A stretch of 30,838 nucleotides of DNA from Paradesertivirga sp036399495. Its GTDB lineage: Bacteria; Bacteroidota; Bacteroidia; Sphingobacteriales; Sphingobacteriaceae. The DNA lies in contig DASWMZ010000230.1 in NCBI GenBank assembly GCA_036399495.1, forward strand, positions 1-30,838, in the 5' to 3' direction. The stretch's first letter is position 1; the number at the start of each line of letters is the position of its first letter. Of this stretch, positions 1-8,782 are shown one piece after another. The position numbers and the translations under genes are program-made. The notes beneath the pieces are model-generated. The model was given only the letters and a program-made list of their open reading frames with translations, did not search any database and was not told the origin of the DNA.

Positions 1-326
1 ACCGGGTTATTATGAATATAATCAACTTTTTCATCAATTAATCTGCGCTTCATAACTCAATCGGTTTATTGTGTTGCTGCCAGAACTGCATATTCTTCAC
101 GTTACTGTTCTTTAACCCTGCCCTTTCCATCATCCATAAAATCCACTCTCTCCTGCTTTCCTGAAGTAGTTCTTTAATCGTTGTTGCAAAGTTTTTGGAG
201 TATAGGTTTTGAAGCTTTTCAGCAACTCGCCCGGATTAGCGTCTTTTGCTCTGAACACCAAATGTACATGACTCGGCATTATGCACCACGAATATATTTC
301 CATACCTTTTTTCTTCGCGAAACCGG
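1..326 (-). pseudogene. Remnant of REP-associated/IS200-like tyrosine (HUH) transposase
   Basis: On the minus strand, pieces of a Y1-type transposase of the REP-associated class can be read, but in three different frames. The first piece has CIMPSHVHLVFRAKD, which contains the HUH metal-binding pair (H-V-H), followed by an SFKTYTPK stretch. The second piece (about 180 down to 55) reads ELLQESRREWILWMMERAG and then an FWQQHNKPIEL tail. The third piece reads DEKVDYIHNNPV, the usual C-terminal block, and runs off the left edge. At least two frameshifts separate these blocks and no start codon precedes them, so the gene is dead. From 327 to 488 I see no gene; a short minus-strand reading ending GFKGLES (around 400-475) looks protein-like but has no start. 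Confidence 0.75.
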
Positions 327-488
327 CAATGAAGCATCAGCCTGTGCGCTGCATGAGGACTTAACGAAAGCAGGGCCACAGTACCTACGAAGACCATCAC
401 TACGATTCCAAACCCTTAAAACCTTCAGCCAATTCCCTCAAAAACTCTAAATTGCCGCCACTTTGAGCGCACTCCCGGATAAAAATCC

Positions 489-1409
489 ATGAATAAAGTA
501 AAACAGCCCTTAACCCTCATTGGGTTTATTATTGCATTTATTGGCGCCATCTTGTTTTCGACCAAGGCCATTATGGTGAAGCTGGCTTTTGCCGAGATAA
601 AGGTTGATGCGCTTTCTTTGCTTACGCTGCGCATGATTTTCTCTTTGCCGTTTTACCTGGTAACGGCCTTTTTTATCAGCAATCAGGAAGGGAATATAAA
701 AATGTCGGCCCGGCAATGGGTTTACCTGGTGCTGTTGGGCCTGTTTGGCTATTATTTAAGCAGTCTGTTTGATTTTATTGGCTTGCAATATATTTCGGCG
801 GGGTTGGAACGTCTTATTCTGTTCCTCTACCCTACTTTTGTGGTGCTGATTAATGTTTTCTACTATAAACAGAAGATTAACCGGAACCAGAAAATTGCCC
901 TCTTCCTCACCTATTTTGGTATTGCGATTGCCTATTTTGGTGAATTACGGGTGGACACATCAAACCCTGATTTCTTTTGGGGAAGCTTTTTGATATTTCT
1001 TTGCGCAATTACGTATTCTGTATACATTGTGGGCAGCGGCAGATTAATTCCTGTAGTAGGTGCAACAAAGTTTACCGCTTATGCGATGCTTTGGGCAACA
1101 GGCGGAATCTTTTTACACTTTCTATTAAGGGGTGAATTTGATGTGCTGTTGCAAAGTCAGGGGCTTTGGTTATATGGCCTGGCGCTTGCCATTATTGCTA
1201 CCGTGATTCCAACTTTTATGCTTTCTGTTGCGCTAAAAAAGATTGGTTCGAACAATGTGGCTATTATCTCGAGTATTGGGCCGGTTTCTACTATTGTGCA
1301 GGCGCACTATTTCTTGGGCGAAAAAATATTCACGGAGCAGCTAGTGGGAACGGTGCTGGTGGTTATAGGGGTGTTGTTGTTGAGTGCGAAAACGGAGAAA
1401 GCTAAATAG
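489..1409 (+). CDS. EamA/DMT-family transporter
   Basis: The 306-residue product is an inner-membrane protein of the drug/metabolite transporter superfamily with two EamA repeats, roughly residues 10-140 and 155-300. About ten hydrophobic helices can be picked out, starting with FIIAFIGAILFSTKAIMVKL. The second repeat ends in a glycine-rich helix followed by SAKTEKAK, the usual basic cytoplasmic tail. Length fits the family (about 280-310). The start is the first ATG after a stop; the leader is A-rich with no clear Shine-Dalgarno. Members export or import amino acids, nucleotides or other small metabolites; the substrate cannot be told from sequence. It is followed 75 bases later by a VOC protein on the same strand, so the two could be co-transcribed, but there is no functional link I can see. 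Confidence 0.88.
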   Translation: MNKVKQPLTLIGFIIAFIGAILFSTKAIMVKLAFAEIKVDALSLLTLRMIFSLPFYLVTAFFISNQEGNIKMSARQWVYLVLLGLFGYYLSSLFDFIGLQYISAGLERLILFLYPTFVVLINVFYYKQKINRNQKIALFLTYFGIAIAYFGELRVDTSNPDFFWGSFLIFLCAITYSVYIVGSGRLIPVVGATKFTAYAMLWATGGIFLHFLLRGEFDVLLQSQGLWLYGLALAIIATVIPTFMLSVALKKIGSNNVAIISSIGPVSTIVQAHYFLGEKIFTEQLVGTVLVVIGVLLLSAKTEKAK

Positions 1410-1484
1410 TGTATTAATGAATATGGGGTGAAATTTTTAAATATAAGATGCATTTTTAAACATAGAACCTAAGGAAAACAAATT

Positions 1485-1871
1485 ATGGAAAAATCATTTA
1501 AACCCAGCGGCTACAATTCTGCTTCGCCTTACTTTATTGTAAATGGCGCCCAGAGATTTATCGACTTAGTGAAGGAAATTTTTGACGCGAAGGAAGTGAG
1601 GCGCTATGATATGTCTGATGGGAGCATTATGCATGCAGATATTCAGATTGATGATTCGGTGATCATGCTTGGCGATTCGTCGGAAAGGTTTGCACCCGTT
1701 CCAATTGTAATGCATGTATATGTGCTGGATGTTGATGCAACTTTTCAAAAAGCGATAGATGCCGGATGTGAAATTATTGAAACACCTAAAGTGCAGGACG
1801 GTGACCCGGACAAACGCGCTACTTTTAAGGACTTTGCAGGAAATATGTGGTCGGTTGGGACGCAGTTGTGA
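1485..1871 (+). CDS. VOC-superfamily (glyoxalase/PhnB-like) protein
   Basis: The 128-residue cytoplasmic protein has one vicinal-oxygen-chelate module of the PhnB/glyoxalase-like type: SPYFIVNGAQRFIDLVKEIF at the N-terminus, a central HADIQIDDSVIMLGD strand pair, and a C-terminal DPDKRATFKDFAGNMWSVGT block. Paired beta-alpha-beta-beta-beta halves are seen at about residues 10-60 and 75-125. Members of this group are often annotated as glyoxalase or bleomycin-resistance-like, but enzymatic activity is rarely shown. An AAGGA sequence lies about 11 bases ahead of the ATG and supports this start. It follows the EamA transporter on the same strand. Confidence 0.88.
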   Translation: MEKSFKPSGYNSASPYFIVNGAQRFIDLVKEIFDAKEVRRYDMSDGSIMHADIQIDDSVIMLGDSSERFAPVPIVMHVYVLDVDATFQKAIDAGCEIIETPKVQDGDPDKRATFKDFAGNMWSVGTQL

Positions 1872-2014
1872 GGTAATGTTGAGAAGTATCCAAAAGTCTT
1901 TGGTAGAATTATCTGCTAAACGGATTATTTAACCCACGGTATAAAGTGGTTGCAAATGGTTTGAGCAAATAGTATAGACATTAATTGAAACGCTCTTCTT
2001 TGTCTTAATTCAGT

Positions 2015-2050
2015 TTAGATTAGGTGAATAAATACCCACACTTAATCTAA
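2015..2050 (-). other. Hairpin overlapping the stop codon of the beta-barrel gene
   Basis: TTAGATTA (2015-2022) and TAATCTAA (2043-2050) form a perfect 8-base-pair stem with a 20-base loop. The right arm includes the stop codon of the gene ending at 2047. No U-run follows on the minus strand, so it is at best a weak terminator or a 3'-end stabilising hairpin. The rest of 1872-2046 holds nothing else I can name. Confidence 0.4.
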
Positions 2051-2601
2051 AAGCTCAATCCTACACTCATATAAAGCCTTCTAAAAATGTATTCACTGGT
2101 ATCATAAGCTTTAAAGTTTGGAGTATTAATAAATTGCAAATTCGAATCTGTTAAAATAGATGCCTCCTGCCTTTTATAACTCAGGTTCAGAACAAATTTG
2201 TTACTACGGGTTGTTTTCACCCGAATACCTGCTGAAGGGCTTAACAAATATCCTCCAAAATAACTCCGACCTTCGCTTTTGTGATGAAGCCAGTCGAAAC
2301 CATAACCCATATCTAAGCTGAGGTAAGGAGAAACGCTTTTGGTTTCGAGCGGATTCCAACGGCATGAAACACTTACAGGTGTAATCGTGAATTGAGAATA
2401 AGTGTCGACCCCTACTGCGATACCTGCTTCAATAGGCGCACCCTTAAACCTGATTCCGTTGAAACTGCGTGCAGAAAAATTTGGATATTGATTGGTCCCT
2501 GTAAGTAAGCCAACCTCGGTTTGATTTACAAACCGGCCAGTTTGAGCTTCTGCATTGTTGATGATGAATAAGTTGATAATTAAAATTGCTATCCACCTCA
2601 T
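2047..2601 (-). CDS. Exported small outer-membrane beta-barrel protein
   Basis: The 184-residue product starts with a signal peptide (hydrophobic core AILIINLFIINNA, cleavage likely after AEAQ). The rest alternates polar and hydrophobic residues in amphipathic strands rich in Gly, Tyr and Ser (SVSPYLSLDMGYGFDW, LLSPSAGIRVK, KFVLNLSYKRQ), and the protein ends in MSVGLSF, a C-terminal Phe typical of outer-membrane barrels. I cannot assign a named family; an eight-stranded OmpA/OmpW-like barrel is the likely fold. Its ATG overlaps the end of the upstream LVIVD lipoprotein gene by four bases (ATGA-type), so the two are probably translationally coupled and may form a surface complex. Function unknown. 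Confidence 0.75.
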   Translation of the reverse strand: MRWIAILIINLFIINNAEAQTGRFVNQTEVGLLTGTNQYPNFSARSFNGIRFKGAPIEAGIAVGVDTYSQFTITPVSVSCRWNPLETKSVSPYLSLDMGYGFDWLHHKSEGRSYFGGYLLSPSAGIRVKTTRSNKFVLNLSYKRQEASILTDSNLQFINTPNFKAYDTSEYIFRRLYMSVGLSF

Positions 2602-3836
2602 TGATTGGTCAGGTTGATTTGGCTCAACTTATTTAGGGCTGCAGGATTTGAATAATCAAACTGCTGAATTCCCAAACTCCCGGTAACAATAAGCGATTTT
2701 GGTCCTACAATAACATCCTGGGCATCAAAATCTTTAACAAACCCCAGTTGATTAATATTTACAGGATTGGAGCCTTCGTTTACCTGAAAGGATTTTAGAC
2801 CGTTTGTTCCTTCGCAGATGAAGAGATTGGAATTGAATAAAGCCAATCCATGCGGATTTAGCATCGGAAACGATGAAACTAATTTCGGATTGCTTAGATC
2901 TTCGATATTTATAATATCAAGTACATTCACGCCATTTCTGCAAAAAGTACCAGAACGCAACGTAACATAGGCGAATTTATCGTCGGCAACAACCGGATCA
3001 CAGCTTGTGATATGGTTGTAAGTAGAAAGCTTAACAGGATTGGCAGGAATAGAGGCATCGTATATATGCATCCCGGTGCGAGAACCGATAAAGAGCTTAT
3101 TTTTATATGGGAAGATCGTTTCTAATCCCCATCCTATATTTATGGTTTTAACATACGATGGTGCAGAAGGGCTAGTTACATTAAATAGTTTTAAAGTTGC
3201 GTTATCAACCGTGTAAAGGTTCTCGTTCATCAAAGTAAACCTTGCTGTAGATCCTCCTGTACCATAGCCTTTTGAGTTGGATGCCAATGAACTGGGTGAG
3301 GAATCGAACATGTTCCCACGAGTCAAAATCATCGGAAACCCATCTGAATTTACTGTAGTGGTAATAACCGTATCTTTAAACGTCATAAAGATTCCATTGA
3401 CTTTATCTATCAGGTTACTCTCAAAAACTCCTTCTACCGTTTTTACAACTTTAACATTTTTTGGGTCGCTTATGTCAATGGCTAACAAATCGATATAATG
3501 GTCTGCGTATAAAATATTGTCGTTTACTGCCATATCCACGTTCCCGGGAATATTTATAAAATTGAGGATTTTGGGCAGCGCAGGATTCGAGTTGTCAATG
3601 ATATGTATGCCCTTGTTTTGTTCGTTTACAAAGAGATAATCGCCGTAGATATAGATTTTTCCCGGAGAGGTTACAGGTTGAGACTTAACCACGGTAATCG
3701 ATTGTGCTCGAATATCCTTTATTGAGAGGTAAACGGGAACCTGGGTTTTATAAGTAACGGTTTCTTTTATCTCGTCTTTACAAGAAGTCAACATTACAAA
3801 CGGCAATAGCATTAATAGGAGTCGTAGTGATTTCAT
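2598..3836 (-). CDS. LVIVD-repeat lipoprotein (beta-propeller-like)
   Basis: The 412-residue protein begins with a lipoprotein signal ending in LTSC, so it is predicted to be lipidated at Cys19. It then carries repeated blade-like units with the pattern Y-x-Y-V/L-F-V ... G-I-H-I-I-D-N-S-N-P-A-x-P, for example KGIHIIDNSNPALPKILN, LLAIDISDPKNVKVV and NVLDIINIEDLSNPKLV. These are LVIVD repeats, known from cell-surface proteins of bacteria and archaea and thought to fold as a beta-propeller. It ends with a blade containing SLIVTGSLGIQQFDYSNP. No catalytic residues are apparent; a binding or scaffold role is likely. It is first in a two-gene unit with the small beta-barrel gene, overlapping it by four bases. 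Confidence 0.88.
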   Translation of the reverse strand: MKSLRLLLMLLPFVMLTSCKDEIKETVTYKTQVPVYLSIKDIRAQSITVVKSQPVTSPGKIYIYGDYLFVNEQNKGIHIIDNSNPALPKILNFINIPGNVDMAVNDNILYADHYIDLLAIDISDPKNVKVVKTVEGVFESNLIDKVNGIFMTFKDTVITTTVNSDGFPMILTRGNMFDSSPSSLASNSKGYGTGGSTARFTLMNENLYTVDNATLKLFNVTSPSAPSYVKTINIGWGLETIFPYKNKLFIGSRTGMHIYDASIPANPVKLSTYNHITSCDPVVADDKFAYVTLRSGTFCRNGVNVLDIINIEDLSNPKLVSSFPMLNPHGLALFNSNLFICEGTNGLKSFQVNEGSNPVNINQLGFVKDFDAQDVIVGPKSLIVTGSLGIQQFDYSNPAALNKLSQINLTNQ

Positions 3837-4028
3837 GATAGATCGTTTACCACAATACGGAGAGATTTTCTAATACGCTACACCAGGCCTGAAAAATTTT
3901 ATCCCACTTAAAGATTTAGATTAAGCCAAAACAACATCGAGTTTTGTTACTTACTTATGTCTCGCAGGGTTCAACAGTATTCGCAGTTGGTGGACACGAA
4001 GGGCCAATTGGCAATCAACAAGTTTACC

Positions 4029-4220
4029 TTAAGAACCTGCTATATCCGGGCCATCGCCAAATCTGATATATAGTGTTTCTCCAATAAGCGATGCTTCATC
4101 AGTCGGATCATAATGGGCATTATGATACACCTCAACCTTTATTCCGTTGGTTAATTCTCTTATCATTCGTTCCTTCATTGCCTCGCAAAAAGTGATGATT
4201 TCTTCTTCCGTGATGTTCAT
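4029..4220 (-). CDS. Small hypothetical protein
   Basis: The reading frame is open to a TTG at 4241, but the first ATG at 4220 gives a 63-residue acidic protein beginning MNITEEEIITFCEAMKERMI and ending in a Gly/Asp-rich tail (RFGDGPDIAGS). There is no signal peptide or membrane segment. The predicted layout is one amphipathic helix (residues 3-22) followed by strands. I do not recognise a family. It stands alone, with 192 bases to the LVIVD gene and 383 bases to the next gene, where I see no convincing feature. It could be a real small protein or a chance frame. Confidence 0.35.
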   Translation of the reverse strand: MNITEEEIITFCEAMKERMIRELTNGIKVEVYHNAHYDPTDEASLIGETLYIRFGDGPDIAGS

Positions 4221-4603
4221 ATAAGTTGTAATGTTTCCCAATATAAATCACTTTTATCGGCTTAGCAAGAAGCTGGAACTTTCGAGTTGGTAGTCTGCCC
4301 TCAATATCTATCTAATACTGTTGCACCGCGACTAGATTCTGTTAAGCGATTGAAAAAGGATGCCGATGAGCATCGATCTCAAGTTCAAAATGGCATTTGT
4401 TAAAGTAGAATAAATTGCTCTTTATAAGTAAATACGGCAATTATACCTTGCGAAAGAAGATTTAGGTTAATTAAAGACAGCACGATTTAATACTATAATT
4501 AAATTTATTTTGCAGCATCCTTTAACTTCTCCTGGTTTAGGTTGTTAACTTTTAATACGAACTTTACAAGGCTTTTAACTGCATTTAAGGCAAGTCAGCG
4601 TAT

Positions 4604-4837
4604 ATGAATATATTGTTACTTGTTGTCAATTTTAACTATGACGCACTTTTTATTACCCTATGGGCTTTTGCCGTTCCGGGGATGATGATAAGTAGGCTTA
4701 TATTCAGAAAACGTTTTGGCAAGACCTCTCTTACTACCTCAATTATCTCTTATCTCGTTTCAGGATTTTTCTTAGGTTCCTTATTGCTGATATTCATTCT
4801 AATAGTATTAATTGGAGGAGTTAAGTATATATCTTAG
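4604..4837 (+). CDS. Small hypothetical membrane protein
   Basis: This 77-residue ATG-started frame encodes two or three hydrophobic segments: ALFITLWAFAVPGMMISRL, and a long C-terminal stretch (SYLVSGFFLGSLLLIFILIV) separated by a basic loop FRKRFGKTS. Its composition is clearly that of an inner-membrane protein, which argues against chance. I do not recognise a family. It is flanked by a 383-base gap on the left and faces the exported beta-barrel gene on the right. Nothing in the surroundings suggests its job. Confidence 0.45.
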   Translation: MNILLLVVNFNYDALFITLWAFAVPGMMISRLIFRKRFGKTSLTTSIISYLVSGFFLGSLLLIFILIVLIGGVKYIS

Positions 4838-4917
4838 TACGATGATTAGCATTGTTTTGTCCTTTAATTACCAGAGCAAACAATTAGCTGAAAATTAGCA
4901 AGTAAGATAAGAAAGGA

Positions 4918-5469
4918 TCAATTTCTTGCGCGTGTTGCAATCCGCCCAAGCGCCACAGATAAATGTATACCTGCAGTGCTTTGCTTCGTATTTAAATTCC
5001 CATAAAGATTAAGACCAACACCAATCGTCTGAAAACCTATCGCATAAGCCTGTATTGATAGCGGGATGCCTACTGTAGTTTCACTAATTTCAGTCTTTTT
5101 GCTAAATAAATCCAGATCGTTCCTATCTACCCTGACTAACCCTAATCCTGCGGAAAAGCTTATTAAAGAATTTCGTTGTTTATAAATTTTACCTGCTAAA
5201 GCATTAAAACTAGTCAAATCAACAATATGTCTGGGTCTAGACATAAACGTTTGGTTTGTTTCGCCAATCAAGTTAGCAGAGATAAGTATATTATTTTTTA
5301 TTTCTGCATTTGCACCCAGCATTATCGAGATTGACCCTAAAGAACTGAGACCAAGTCCCCCTGCAACCCAGTAGCTTTTGGGAACCCTTACACTATCAGC
5401 GGACTTTACCTGGCCCGATGCGGCCGAAATAATACAAGAGAAAAGAAGGATAATTAAGAATTTAAACAT
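4918..5469 (-). CDS. Exported small beta-barrel protein
   Basis: The 183-residue product has a signal peptide (FKFLIILLFSCIISAASGQ, cleavage after the SGQ region). Gly/Ser-rich amphipathic strands follow: YWVAGGLGLSSLGSISIMLG, LISFSAGLGLVRVD and VGLNLYGNLN. The pattern resembles short exported barrel proteins common in Sphingobacteriaceae, but no named domain is recognised. It ends in a basic tail (GRIATRARN) rather than an aromatic residue, so insertion in the outer membrane is less certain than for the gene ending at 2047. Upstream, 5470-5862 has no gene; it contains the receptor's terminator. Confidence 0.65.
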   Translation of the reverse strand: MFKFLIILLFSCIISAASGQVKSADSVRVPKSYWVAGGLGLSSLGSISIMLGANAEIKNNILISANLIGETNQTFMSRPRHIVDLTSFNALAGKIYKQRNSLISFSAGLGLVRVDRNDLDLFSKKTEISETTVGIPLSIQAYAIGFQTIGVGLNLYGNLNTKQSTAGIHLSVALGRIATRARN

Positions 5470-5803
5470 AAGAATGGCTTTCGATGTAGGGCAAGCTACA
5501 AGAAATAATTATAAGTTCTATTCTATTCCGGGCTGCCTTTGCTTGGCAGGGTCAACGAACTCCGAAAATTTCTGTTTGATTTTAATCGCACCTCTTTAAC
5601 TCCGCTCAGAATGATATATTAGTTAAGGCTCTATTTGTCAGTTATCAAATCATTGACAATATTTCCGGGAAGAAATCTTTTAGCAATTCATTATCAGCCG
5701 CCATCCTGTGAGCTATTAAGGGGGTGGTGCGCTAAAATTTACGCTTCGCCGCATTCTTCCATCACTCGCATATTTACATGTACGCCTAATTAAAAATCAT
5801 CCT

Positions 5804-5842
5804 AAAAACAAAAAGAGGTCGAATCTTTTCGGATCCAACCTC
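5804..5842 (-). terminator. Rho-independent terminator of the TonB-dependent receptor gene
   Basis: Read on the minus strand, a GAGGT...ACCTC hairpin (5815-5842, about eleven pairs with two mismatches, loop of five) is followed directly by TTTTTGTTTTT. It lies 21 bases past the receptor's stop codon. Confidence 0.8.
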
Positions 5843-5862
5843 ATATATAAAACTAACCGATT

Positions 5863-8523
5863 TTATAGAGAATATCTCAAAGTCAATCCAAAAGTTCTTG
5901 GATCTCCTAAAACACCTGCATAGTGACCGGCATTACCACCCGCCGGTAATAATTGTTCGAAATAATCTTTTTCAAATAAGTTACGGCCCCAGATATAAGC
6001 TGATAATCCGTTCGTAGATTTAAATCCGATTCTTCCATTTACAATGCTGTAACCATCAATATTTAAAAACTTTGACGGTGAAGGGCTTGATGAGAAGTCA
6101 GATCGGTAAAAACCATCCAACGCTGTAAAGAACTTCGATTTCTTATTGAAGAAATTTGCTGGGGTTGTAAACTCACCGCCAAATGAACCTGCCCATTTAG
6201 AAACGCCTGGAAGTAGGCCACCCGAAATATCCTTGAATGCCACCTGCACACCATTTTTAGTTAAACCTGTTTCTTCAAGAGGAAGAGGTGCGTTCGTAAA
6301 ACGAACGTACTTAGCGTCTGTATATGAGCCTGCACCATAGAAAGAAAAGTTTTTATTAAGACCAAAATTAGCATCGAACTCAAGACCCTTAACATTCACT
6401 TTTTCTGCGTTAGCAATATAACCACGGTTTACACCAAGTTCCGGAGATTGAACATTAGTTTGATAATCTTTTACATCCGAGTTGTGGTATGTAACGTTCA
6501 AGGTTAAATTACTTAGTGGAGTAGATTTGAAACCGATCTCATAATGCTCAGTATCTTCCGGTCTTATAACCGCTAGATCTGTTGCCGGTGCTCCATTGAT
6601 GGTTGGAAGACCTGCCACGTTAACTCCTACAGGCTTAAAGCTGGTTGAATAAGTTGCAAAAGCATTAAAGCGGCTACTTGGCCTGTATGAAGCTGTAAGT
6701 GAATAAGTGAAGTTGTTTTCGTCTGCATTTGCCACATATTTTTGACTACTGTATACGTCGGATTTGATTTTTTTCAAAGCAGCTTTTTCTGTGTCGCTCA
6801 AAGTTGTAGCATCAACATCCAATCCGCCTTTTGCAACCCGGTCATAGCTTACATCCTTATTATCATAATTAAAACGCACACCAGGCAAGATGTGAAAGTT
6901 CTTTACAAATTCCCAGTCAACACTGGCAAAAGCAGCAGCACTTTGAGAAGTAATGGTGGCATCGGTATAGATACCATAGCCTTCCAACAATCCTGGAGTT
7001 CTCCACCTTGCGTCGTTAGCTGTGCCGGTTGAATTTTGAGAGAAACGCCATTGGGCAGTACCAGACTCTTCCGTACCATCTATCTTAACCTCCTGATCGA
7101 TATAGAATAAGCCAATCACACCGCTTAATCTCTCAGACACCTCGCCTGCATAACGTAACTCTTGCGACCAGTTGCGATGCTTTGCCGGGTTTTGTGATCT
7201 TGCCAATGCCTGTAATCCTGTAAAATCTCTGTCGTTTGACGGATCCCAATTCCAATATCGCCATGCGCTTGTTGAAGTAAGCGTACCCGGGCCTAGCTTT
7301 GTTTCCGCATTCAACGAAACACCCCCTAACTCGTTGCCCGAGTTCCACGGGGTATCATGATCTATCTTACGATCGAAAGCATTCAGACTTGGTAGTGAAT
7401 ATTTTAGATCAGATGTAATTGCGTTAAACTGGCGATAAGCAGGGCGTTGCGTTGTAACAACTCCAGCAACTACCTGAGCATAACCGTCAGGTTGCTGCCT
7501 TGAAAGATCTCCTACGAAAGTGATAGAAGTGTTTTCGGCAGGCTTAAATAATAACTGACCGCGGAAACCAAGATTATTAATATCGTTAGTGTACTTTCCT
7601 GTGCGTACATTCTCAATCACACCATTACGCTGGGTACCCGAAAAAGACAATCGGGCAGCGAATTGCTTGCTTAATGGGCCTGTTACTGAGGCTTTAGCTT
7701 GAACAGAGCCGTAATTACCGAAACTTGTTTCGAAAGTATAATCAGGCGTAAAGCTGGCCTTACGTGTTACGATATTGAATGCTCCCGCTGTTGTATTTTT
7801 ACCAAATAAGGTTCCCTGTGGTCCACGCAAAACCTCAATCCGATCGATATCAATAAAATCAAGGGTGGCAGCTGCCGGACGTGCATAAAACACTCCGTCT
7901 ACATAAAATCCTACACCCGGATCAAGACCATCATTTGTTAGTCCGAACGGTGAACCTATCCCACGAATGTTAATACCGGTATTCCTTGGATTGGAGGTAT
8001 ACATCTGAACGGATGGAATCATTTCTTTTACCCGGGTCACGTTAAACGCACCAGACTCTTCGATCTTAGCCCCACCAACTACCGAAATAGGGATAGGCAC
8101 ATCCTGCAATACTTCAGAGCGGCGTCTGGATGTTACCACGATCTCCTGAAGAAGTGAGTTATCTATCAGGGTTAATTGTACCGGAGCATCGTCGAATTTT
8201 AAGATCTGAAAATCCTGCGGCTTATATCCCACAAAGGTTGCTCTTAAATAAAACGGGGTTTCAATATCTACTGTTAGTTGAAATCGACCTAAGGTGTCTG
8301 TAGTGGTCGAAATTGTAGTACCCCTTACTACTACGTTAGCACCAGGCAACGGAACTCCCTGTCCATCTTTTATTACTCCATTAACTACATGCTGAGCAAA
8401 TGATAAACTTGCCAATAGCATCAGAGGAATAAGGAAAAATAATGTCTTTGCGCGTTTAAGAATTGATCTTTCGAATAATGCCGGGTTAACCAATTTGGAA
8501 TCCGACGTGACAGGATTTAGCAT
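5863..8523 (-). CDS. TonB-dependent outer-membrane receptor
   Basis: The 886-residue protein has an unusually long, basic N-region before the signal peptide core (TLFFLIPLMLLASLSFAQ, about residues 27-44). A carboxypeptidase-regulatory-like domain follows (about 46-125, GVIKDGQGVPLPGANVVVRG), then the plug (about 135-245, with RIEVLRGPQGTLFGKNTTAG and NIVTR) and a beta-barrel to the C-terminus. The plug motif is like TonB receptors of Caulobacter/Sphingomonas type rather than classic SusC, and no SusD partner lies nearby. A lone receptor of this type usually imports siderophores, vitamins or small aromatics/sugars with TonB-ExbBD energy. The ATG at 8523 is the only reasonable start ahead of the signal peptide. 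A predicted promoter overlapped by a palindrome lies upstream, and a terminator follows. Confidence 0.92.
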   Translation of the reverse strand: MLNPVTSDSKLVNPALFERSILKRAKTLFFLIPLMLLASLSFAQHVVNGVIKDGQGVPLPGANVVVRGTTISTTTDTLGRFQLTVDIETPFYLRATFVGYKPQDFQILKFDDAPVQLTLIDNSLLQEIVVTSRRRSEVLQDVPIPISVVGGAKIEESGAFNVTRVKEMIPSVQMYTSNPRNTGINIRGIGSPFGLTNDGLDPGVGFYVDGVFYARPAAATLDFIDIDRIEVLRGPQGTLFGKNTTAGAFNIVTRKASFTPDYTFETSFGNYGSVQAKASVTGPLSKQFAARLSFSGTQRNGVIENVRTGKYTNDINNLGFRGQLLFKPAENTSITFVGDLSRQQPDGYAQVVAGVVTTQRPAYRQFNAITSDLKYSLPSLNAFDRKIDHDTPWNSGNELGGVSLNAETKLGPGTLTSTSAWRYWNWDPSNDRDFTGLQALARSQNPAKHRNWSQELRYAGEVSERLSGVIGLFYIDQEVKIDGTEESGTAQWRFSQNSTGTANDARWRTPGLLEGYGIYTDATITSQSAAAFASVDWEFVKNFHILPGVRFNYDNKDVSYDRVAKGGLDVDATTLSDTEKAALKKIKSDVYSSQKYVANADENNFTYSLTASYRPSSRFNAFATYSTSFKPVGVNVAGLPTINGAPATDLAVIRPEDTEHYEIGFKSTPLSNLTLNVTYHNSDVKDYQTNVQSPELGVNRGYIANAEKVNVKGLEFDANFGLNKNFSFYGAGSYTDAKYVRFTNAPLPLEETGLTKNGVQVAFKDISGGLLPGVSKWAGSFGGEFTTPANFFNKKSKFFTALDGFYRSDFSSSPSPSKFLNIDGYSIVNGRIGFKSTNGLSAYIWGRNLFEKDYFEQLLPAGGNAGHYAGVLGDPRTFGLTLRYSL

Positions 8524-8668
8524 GTTTTCTTTTTGAATTTTAGTTAATATTTAAGCAGTATTAAACTTGATTTTAAATGAATGATGTTTGATTTATTCTA
8601 CTTCATTCTATATTTTATCATATTGATCACCAAGCGTACAATTGCTTGCCAATTTTTTATTTCAGGGG

Positions 8669-8699
8669 CAAATCTAAATAAAATATATAAACTACCAAA
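8669..8699 (-). promoter_or_regulatory. Predicted promoter of the TonB-dependent receptor
   Basis: On the minus strand TAGATTTG (8669-8676) matches the Bacteroidota -7 box TAnnTTTG. It is preceded after 19 bases by TTTG (8696-8699) as the -33 element. This would give a leader of about 140 bases before the ATG. The -33 element lies inside the palindrome at 8692-8706. Confidence 0.45.
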
Positions 8700-8706
8700 T
8701 AGGTAG
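8692..8706. promoter_or_regulatory. Palindromic operator candidate upstream of the TonB receptor
   Basis: CTACCAAATAGGTAG has 5-base inverted arms (CTACC/GGTAG) around a 5-base centre. Including two more bases, the minus strand reads GTCTACCTATTTGGTAG. This matches the site ahead of the DUF2490 gene at 13 of 17 positions. It covers the predicted -33 element of the receptor promoter. Confidence 0.5.
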
Positions 8707-8782
8707 ACTAAATAGTTTAAATATTTTATCCAGTGTTAAAACCGTTATAAAACCTGCTACCGGAACCTACTTTGCCAACTAG

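Noticed and set aside
400..475. Minus-strand tail ending NLEFLRELAEGFKGLES
   Set aside because: Could be the 3' end of a lost gene, but no start or upstream homology is visible.
4266..4403. Open plus-strand frame of 45 codons ending RLKKDADEHRSQVQNGIC
   Set aside because: Looks protein-like at its end, but it has no ATG, is preceded by a stop codon, and matches nothing I know.
5645..5704. Minus-strand 19-codon frame MAADNELLKDFFPEILSMI
   Set aside because: Resembles the start of some transposase ORF-A proteins, but it stops after 19 codons and no more of such a gene can be read around it.
6742..7032. Long frames opposite or within the TonB receptor gene (also 6146-6340, 7172-7360)
   Set aside because: They are antisense shadows of a clear receptor coding sequence, without starts or composition of real genes.
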